Origin: an uncultured Phascolarctobacterium sp.
GTDB lineage: Bacteria > Bacillota > Negativicutes > Acidaminococcales > Acidaminococcaceae
Direction of reading: 5' to 3'
DNA: 10,800 nt
Assembly (NCBI GenBank): GCA_900551335.1
Contig: URVO01000023.1
Location: forward strand, 1 to 10,800
The number at the start of each line of letters is the position of its first letter. Positions within the stretch are counted from its first letter, which is position 1. Positions 7,384 through 10,800 of the stretch are shown piece after piece. The notes under the pieces are model-generated. The model was given only the letters and a program-made list of their open reading frames with translations, did not search any database and was not told the DNA's origin. The position numbers and the translations under genes were made by a program.

Positions 7384-8105
7384 AGCTTAGCCGCCTTCTT
7401 GAGCTGTGCCAGCTCATATTCACTCAGCGGACGGAATTTGCCGCGTCCCAGATTCTGCAGCTGAATCGGTCCCAGCTTTACGCGCTTCAGATCGCGTACC
7501 GGGAAACCAATCGCATCGCACATACGGCGGATTTGGCGGTTACGTCCCTCATGAATGGTTATATCAAACAGAGTAAAGCCTCTGTCATGGTCATAATCAC
7601 GCAGATTTACTATAGCAGGCGCTGTCATGCCATCCTCCAGCTTCACGCCGATACGCAGCAGGTCCAGCTTTTCCTGCGGCACAATGCCGGGAACCTTGAC
7701 GAGATATGTCTTGTTAACCTCGTGACTCGGATGCATCAAAGCCTGCGCCAGCGCACCGTCATTCGTCAGAAGCAGCAGGCCCTCAGTATTGAAGTCCAGG
7801 CGGCCTACGGGGAACACGCGCTCCGGCAGATCCTTGACAAAATCGGCAATGCTGCGGCGATTCTGCGGATCGGACATCGTCGTCACCACTCCACGCGGCT
7901 TGTAGAACAGGTAATAGGCCTTCGCCTCCTGCGCCACCGGCTTGCCGTCAACGCTGATGCGTACTTTAGCAGCATCAAACTTGCTGCCCAGCTCGGTAAC
8001 AACCTTGCCGTTGACACGGACGCGGCCTGCGGTAATTATTTTTTCTGCTTCGCGGCGGGAGGCAACACCTGCAGCCGCTAAAATTTTTTGTAAACGCTCT
8101 TCCAT
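7380..8105 (-). CDS. rluB: 23S rRNA pseudouridine synthase, RluB/RsuA family
   Basis: This 241-residue protein isomerises a uridine to pseudouridine in rRNA. An S4 RNA-binding domain covers about residues 1-60 (MEERLQKILAAAGVASRREA is typical). The catalytic domain follows with the RsuA-family motif GRLDFNTEGLLLLTNDG (101-117), where D104 is the catalytic aspartate, and EGRNRQIRRM (186-195) near the active site. The RluB-type target is a uridine in 23S rRNA helix 90-92; RsuA or RluE/F specificity cannot be excluded by eye, but proximity to scpAB, as in Bacillus, favours RluB. The gene starts 11 nt after the scpB stop. Its ribosome site is poor (AGAAG touching the ATG, AAAGGA too far), so it probably depends on translational coupling. 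Confidence 0.93.
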   Translation of the reverse strand: MEERLQKILAAAGVASRREAEKIITAGRVRVNGKVVTELGSKFDAAKVRISVDGKPVAQEAKAYYLFYKPRGVVTTMSDPQNRRSIADFVKDLPERVFPVGRLDFNTEGLLLLTNDGALAQALMHPSHEVNKTYLVKVPGIVPQEKLDLLRIGVKLEDGMTAPAIVNLRDYDHDRGFTLFDITIHEGRNRQIRRMCDAIGFPVRDLKRVKLGPIQLQNLGRGKFRPLSEYELAQLKKAAKL

Positions 8106-8116
8106 CTTCTAATCAA

Positions 8117-8695
8117 CTATTCCTTTATTGTATTATCGTCCTGCACCAGCTCCTCGGCCTGCGCCTCAGCAGCTGCTGCATCCTCCTCTGTCAGCTCAAC
8201 CAGCGGCAGCTCCTTGAGAGAATTCAGCCCGAAAACTGTCAAAAACTTATCTGTTGTGGCATATAAAATCGGATTGCCCACAGCCTTTTTGCGTCCTGCC
8301 TCTACTACCAGGCCCAAATCAAGCAGGGTGTTCAGCACGCCGTCAACCTTTACGCCGCGAATCGACTCCATCTCTGCGCGGGTTACAGGCTGCTTGAAAG
8401 CCACAATCGCCAAGGTTTCCATAGCTGCATTCGTCAGCTTGATTTCTTTTTTCTCGGTCAGGGCCAGCAGCATATTATAAAACAGCGGCTTTGTCACCAG
8501 CTGCCAGCCACCGGCAGTCTCACGCAGCAGCAGGCCGCGCGTCTCTGCCTCATAGCACTGCTGCAAGCTTGTCAAAAGCTCCCACACCTGCGGCTTTTCC
8601 AGCTGCATAACCTGCGCCAGCTCGGCCACGGAAAGCGGCTCGCCTGCGGCGAACAGCACTGCCTCCAGCGCTCCCTGCATTCTATCTTGATTCAT
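8117..8695 (-). CDS. scpB: Segregation and condensation protein B
   Basis: This 192-residue protein is the winged-helix (kite) subunit of the SMC-ScpAB condensin, which loads on DNA and helps separate origins during chromosome segregation. Typical blocks are ALEAVLFAAGEPLS (9-22), the second winged helix with METLAIVAFKQPVTRAEM (92-109) and IRGVKVDGVL (112-121), and GRKKAVGNPILYATTDKF (134-151). The tail (about 168-192) is acidic and alanine-rich, as is common. I set the start at the ATG at 8695 because an AGGGGG sits 6 nt upstream. An ATG two codons earlier (8701) touches that Shine-Dalgarno, and a TTG at 8734 would give an atypical basic extension. With this start the gene overlaps the end of scpA by 14 nt, which fits equal production of the two partners. 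Confidence 0.94.
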   Translation of the reverse strand: MNQDRMQGALEAVLFAAGEPLSVAELAQVMQLEKPQVWELLTSLQQCYEAETRGLLLRETAGGWQLVTKPLFYNMLLALTEKKEIKLTNAAMETLAIVAFKQPVTRAEMESIRGVKVDGVLNTLLDLGLVVEAGRKKAVGNPILYATTDKFLTVFGLNSLKELPLVELTEEDAAAAEAQAEELVQDDNTIKE

Positions 8696-9410
8696 GGGCA
8701 TCCCCCTGTTTAGCAAAAATATAAATCGGCGCAAAGGCCTGAGCCTGACTAATCGTAATCATGCTCATTTTCAGCAGCTCCAGCACGCCCAAAAACGCTG
8801 CTACAGTCTCGCCTCGCTGCCCTGATTGCAGCAAATCGCTGAGTATGAAGCCCTGCGGACTGCTTTGCAGCTTATGCATAATTTCTGTCATCTTCTCCTG
8901 CACGCTGAACGCCTGCGGCTCAATGTAGGCTGCAGGCCTGCCCTCGTTGTTCGTCATACTCGCCAACGCCAGCAGCAAATCCTGCGGCGAATATTGCGCA
9001 ATCGTGCGCTCCACGTAATTAGCGAACATTGGCGGACGCTGCCAGAAGCGGTCTGCGTCCTGCTTGAGCAAGGTCAGCTCCACCGCAGCGCGCTTGATGC
9101 GGCGGTATTCCACCAGCATCTCTACCAGCTGCTGGCGCGGATCGGCTTCCTCCTCCTCGCCCTCGGCAAGCTCCTCCTTCGGCAGCAGCATGCGCGACTT
9201 AATCTGCAAAAGCGTCGCTGCCATAACCAGAAACTCGCTGGCCACCTCCATATCGAACTCGCTCATACTGCGCAAATACGCAATATACTGCTCGGTAATC
9301 GAAACTATCGGTATATCATAAATATCAATCTTGTCCCTTTCGATTAAATGCATCAGCAAATCCAAAGGGCCTTCAAAAGCTGTAAGCTTTAAGGATAAAT
9401 TACTGCTCAT
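8682..9410 (-). CDS. scpA: Segregation and condensation protein A (kleisin)
   Basis: This 242-residue protein is the kleisin that bridges the SMC heads and binds a ScpB dimer. The N-terminal FEGPLDLLMHLIERDKIDI (12-30) is the diagnostic block, followed by FLVMAATLLQIKSRMLLP (60-77). A short acidic stretch (80-90) comes next, and the C-terminal SMC-binding winged helix contains ETVAAFLGVLELLKM (201-215). The length is usual. The ATG at 9410 is preferred because it lies one base after the stop of the upstream protease gene (TGATATG). It also gives the standard MSSNLSLKL start; an in-frame GTG at 9458 would add 16 unrelated residues deep in the upstream gene. The Shine-Dalgarno is weak (GGATT about 11 nt upstream), so re-initiation after the protease gene is likely. 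Confidence 0.95.
   Translation of the reverse strand: MSSNLSLKLTAFEGPLDLLMHLIERDKIDIYDIPIVSITEQYIAYLRSMSEFDMEVASEFLVMAATLLQIKSRMLLPKEELAEGEEEEADPRQQLVEMLVEYRRIKRAAVELTLLKQDADRFWQRPPMFANYVERTIAQYSPQDLLLALASMTNNEGRPAAYIEPQAFSVQEKMTEIMHKLQSSPQGFILSDLLQSGQRGETVAAFLGVLELLKMSMITISQAQAFAPIYIFAKQGDAHESR
8702..8707 (-). promoter_or_regulatory. Ribosome binding site fixing the scpB start
   Basis: AGGGGG on the - strand ends 6 nt before the ATG at 8695 and directly abuts the alternative ATG at 8701. The spacing therefore favours the downstream start. The site lies inside the scpA coding sequence. Confidence 0.65.
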
Positions 9411-9411
9411 A

Positions 9412-10032
9412 TCAGAAAATAATCCGCAAAATACCGTTGACAAAGTGCATATAGCCACTAGCCAGCGGATTGATTACCATGCTGGTAATACCAGTGAAAA
9501 CTAAAGCAATAAGAATATAAAAGCCATATTGGCCAACTACATTATCAAACTTCCAGGCCATCGCCGGCGGCAGCAGCTCAGAAACAATCTTCGAGCCATC
9601 GAGCGGCGGTACGGGAATCAGGTTGAAGAATGCAAACCAGACATTGTACAGCTGCATCCACAGCAAAAAGCGATATACGCCATCGCTGAGCATACCAAAG
9701 CGGTTCATAAGCGCCATGATGAAGGCTGCCAGAAAGCACAGGAACAGATTAGCCGCAGGACCGGCAATAGAAACCTTCAGCATGCCCTCCTTGCGGTTGC
9801 GGAAGTTGCTCGCATTGATCGCTACAGGCTTCGCCCAACCAAAGCCGGCCACCACCAGCAGCAGCGCACCAATCGGATCCAGATGCGCCATCGGATTAAA
9901 GGTCAAGCGTCCCATATAACGCGGAGTCGGATCACCCATGCTGTCTGCACACTGCGCGTGCGCATATTCATGAATCGTAATCGCAAATAATAAAGCAGGA
10001 ATACGATATATCATCGTACTTATATCAAGCAT
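9412..10032 (-). CDS. Site-2 protease family membrane metalloprotease (M50)
   Basis: This 206-residue integral membrane protein belongs to the short M50 group seen next to scpAB in many Bacillota. The zinc site HEYAH (H21, E22, H25) sits at the end of the first hydrophobic segment, and the third ligand region NLIPVPPLDG (137-146, D145) lies in a later one. About four to six membrane segments are visible: near 5-25, 53-70, 85-110, 120-140 and 168-190. There is no PDZ domain. Such enzymes cut transmembrane segments, but the substrate is unknown here. The ATG at 10032 has a perfect GGAGG 5 nt upstream. An in-frame ATG at 10098 would add 22 residues, with no Shine-Dalgarno; it lies where transcription should start. 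The gene is first in the operon and ends 1 nt before scpA. Confidence 0.9.
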   Translation of the reverse strand: MLDISTMIYRIPALLFAITIHEYAHAQCADSMGDPTPRYMGRLTFNPMAHLDPIGALLLVVAGFGWAKPVAINASNFRNRKEGMLKVSIAGPAANLFLCFLAAFIMALMNRFGMLSDGVYRFLLWMQLYNVWFAFFNLIPVPPLDGSKIVSELLPPAMAWKFDNVVGQYGFYILIALVFTGITSMVINPLASGYMHFVNGILRIIF

Positions 10033-10037
10033 AAAAA

Positions 10038-10042
10038 CCTCC
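10038..10042 (-). promoter_or_regulatory. Ribosome binding site of the M50 protease gene
   Basis: GGAGG on the - strand, 5 nt before the ATG at 10032 with a TTTTT spacer. This is the strongest ribosome site preceding an operon gene, and it decides the start against the ATG at 10098. Confidence 0.8.
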
Positions 10043-10064
10043 AGACAGGTAATTTTCGTTTTCT

Positions 10065-10089
10065 TCGGCACTCCAGAATAAAATGCCGA
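10065..10089 (-). repeat. Small hairpin in the operon leader
   Basis: A 6-bp inverted repeat (TCGGCA at 10065-10070, TGCCGA at 10084-10089) with a 13-nt loop lies between the promoter and the protease ribosome site. The loop contains a Shine-Dalgarno-like CTGGAG. It may only stabilise the leader; no regulatory role can be shown. Confidence 0.3.
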
Positions 10090-10105
10090 CTTTTTCATAA
10101 ATATT

Positions 10106-10135
10106 ATTATACAACAAAAAGCCTTGTCCCGTCAA
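10106..10135 (-). promoter_or_regulatory. Sigma-A-type promoter of the nine-gene operon
   Basis: On the - strand TTGACG (-35, 10135-10130) is followed after 18 nt by a perfect TATAAT (-10, 10111-10106). Transcription should begin near 10098-10100, leaving a leader of about 66 nt before the ATG at 10032. The -35 box overlaps the T-rich tail of the upstream gene's terminator. It is the only convincing promoter found for the genes from the protease to fni. Confidence 0.82.
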
Positions 10136-10141
10136 AAAGAA

Positions 10142-10179
10142 AACGGAACTATTACAACCTTTTGTGTGACAGTTCCGTT
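10142..10179. terminator. Intrinsic terminator after the crotonase gene
   Basis: A 9-bp perfect stem (AACGGAACT at 10142-10150, AGTTCCGTT at 10171-10179) encloses 20 nt that can form a further ACAA/TTGT pairing. On the - strand it is followed by TTCTTTTTGACG, a good U-tract, and it lies 51 nt after the crotonase stop. The + side is also T-rich (TCTTTTATATTTTTT), but no + strand gene needs it. Confidence 0.8.
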
Positions 10180-10230
10180 AAATCTTTTATATTTTTTGCC
10201 TGCAACGCCTGCTTAAGCAGTTATCACGGC

Positions 10231-10800
10231 TTATTTACCGGTAAATTGCGGCGCACGCTTCTCGTAGAAAGCAGCAATGCCTTCCTTGCAATCGTCAGTG
10301 CCCATCAGCAAAGCCTGCGTAGTTTCTTCGATTGCCAGCACCTCATCCAAGGTCAGCGCAGTGTTGTTCAGATACTTCTTCGTCAGGCCGATAGCCAGCG
10401 GAGCGCTTGCAGCCAGACGTGCAGCCATCTCATAGACCTTATCCTTAAGCTCTGCATCCTCACAGACATGGTTCAGCATGCCCAGCTCTTTGGCAGTCGC
10501 AGCATCAATCAGATCGCCGGTGAACATCAGCTCCTTCGCCTTATGCACACCAATAGCCTTCGGCAGGAAGTACAAGCCGCCGCAGTCAGGAATCAGGCCA
10601 ACCTTCGCAAAGCTTTCGCCAAAGCGCGCCTTGCCGGAAGCATAAATCAGATCGCATGCCAGCATCAGGTTAACACCGGCGCCGGCAGTTACGCCATTAA
10701 CCCAAGCGATAACAGGCTTTTCAATCGTTGTAATGCGTTTAGCAACATTGAAAAGTAAGGCATCATAATACCAGCTAAAGCCAACCCCATCACCACGATC
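10231..10800 (-). CDS. Enoyl-CoA hydratase/isomerase (crotonase) family protein, PaaG-like, 5' end outside window
   Basis: The frame is open to the right edge; 189 C-terminal residues are visible, numbered here from the edge. The crotonase core is clear: EKPVIAWVNGVTAGAGVNL (27-45, oxyanion-hole loop), ACDLIYAS (48-55), FGESFAKVGLIPDCGG (60-75), LMFTGDLIDA (91-100) and a C-terminal EGIAAFYEKRAPQF (173-186). The two glutamates of classical hydratases (E144 and E164 of the rat mitochondrial enzyme) align with N44 and F64, so simple hydratase activity is doubtful. D72 in IPDCGG matches the catalytic Asp of PaaG-type enoyl-CoA isomerases, which move the double bond. Substrate and pathway cannot be told. 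It has its own terminator downstream, so it is a separate transcription unit. The frame begins at least 135 bases upstream of an internal Met at 10665, so that Met is not the start. Confidence 0.87.
   Translation of the reverse strand, partial: DRGDGVGFSWYYDALLFNVAKRITTIEKPVIAWVNGVTAGAGVNLMLACDLIYASGKARFGESFAKVGLIPDCGGLYFLPKAIGVHKAKELMFTGDLIDAATAKELGMLNHVCEDAELKDKVYEMAARLAASAPLAIGLTKKYLNNTALTLDEVLAIEETTQALLMGTDDCKEGIAAFYEKRAPQFTGK

Noticed and set aside
10209..10220. Perfect 12-bp palindrome CTGCTTAAGCAG after the crotonase stop
   Set aside because: It has no loop, so it is not a useful RNA hairpin, it is a single copy, and a proper terminator follows nearby. Probably chance.
10162..10758. 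+ strand open frame of 198 codons opposite the crotonase gene
   Set aside because: The - strand encodes a clear crotonase through the whole stretch; the + frame starts inside the terminator hairpin.

Overview
The window holds the 3' part of one AT-rich gene on the + strand, a run of nine closely packed genes on the - strand, and the 3' part of one more - strand gene at the right edge. The gene content points to a Bacillota-type (Firmicutes) bacterium. The main reasons are the IspH-ribosomal protein S1 fusion, a single SMC-ScpAB condensin, a type 2 IPP isomerase, and Shine-Dalgarno and sigma-A promoter signals of the low-GC Gram-positive kind. The fusion is typical of Clostridia and Negativicutes. 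The fairly GC-rich codon use of most genes would suit a Negativicutes member, but that placement is inference.

Left edge (1-1620): a partial gene of the AAA-ATPase-like/PD-(D/E)XK family, visibly more AT-rich than the rest and probably accessory. A bidirectional hairpin terminator (1641-1669) separates it from the convergent operon.

Centre (1682-10032, - strand, read right to left): site-2 protease (M50) -> scpA -> scpB -> rluB -> BaiN-like flavoprotein -> cmk -> plsC -> ispH-rpsA fusion -> fni. A strong sigma-A-like promoter (10106-10135) lies just upstream of the protease gene. Genes overlap (ATGA, TAATG, 14 nt) or lie 1-13 nt apart. The only gap is 57 nt before cmk, and it carries an inverted repeat. 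No other promoter or terminator is evident, so this looks like one long housekeeping operon. It covers membrane proteolysis, chromosome condensation, 23S rRNA pseudouridylation, nucleotide and phospholipid synthesis, the last step of the MEP isoprenoid pathway, translation (S1), and IPP/DMAPP interconversion.

Right edge (10231-10800): a crotonase-family gene, cut by the window end, with its own terminator (10142-10179). The T-rich tail of that terminator runs into the -35 box of the operon promoter.

The most interesting points are: a perfect Shine-Dalgarno and ATG inside the fusion gene exactly at the IspH/S1 junction, which could yield free S1; an upstream ATG in the protease gene placed where a transcript should begin; and a crotonase without either hydratase glutamate but with a PaaG-like aspartate. 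I found no CRISPR array, IS element, tRNA, rRNA or clearly new multi-gene system.
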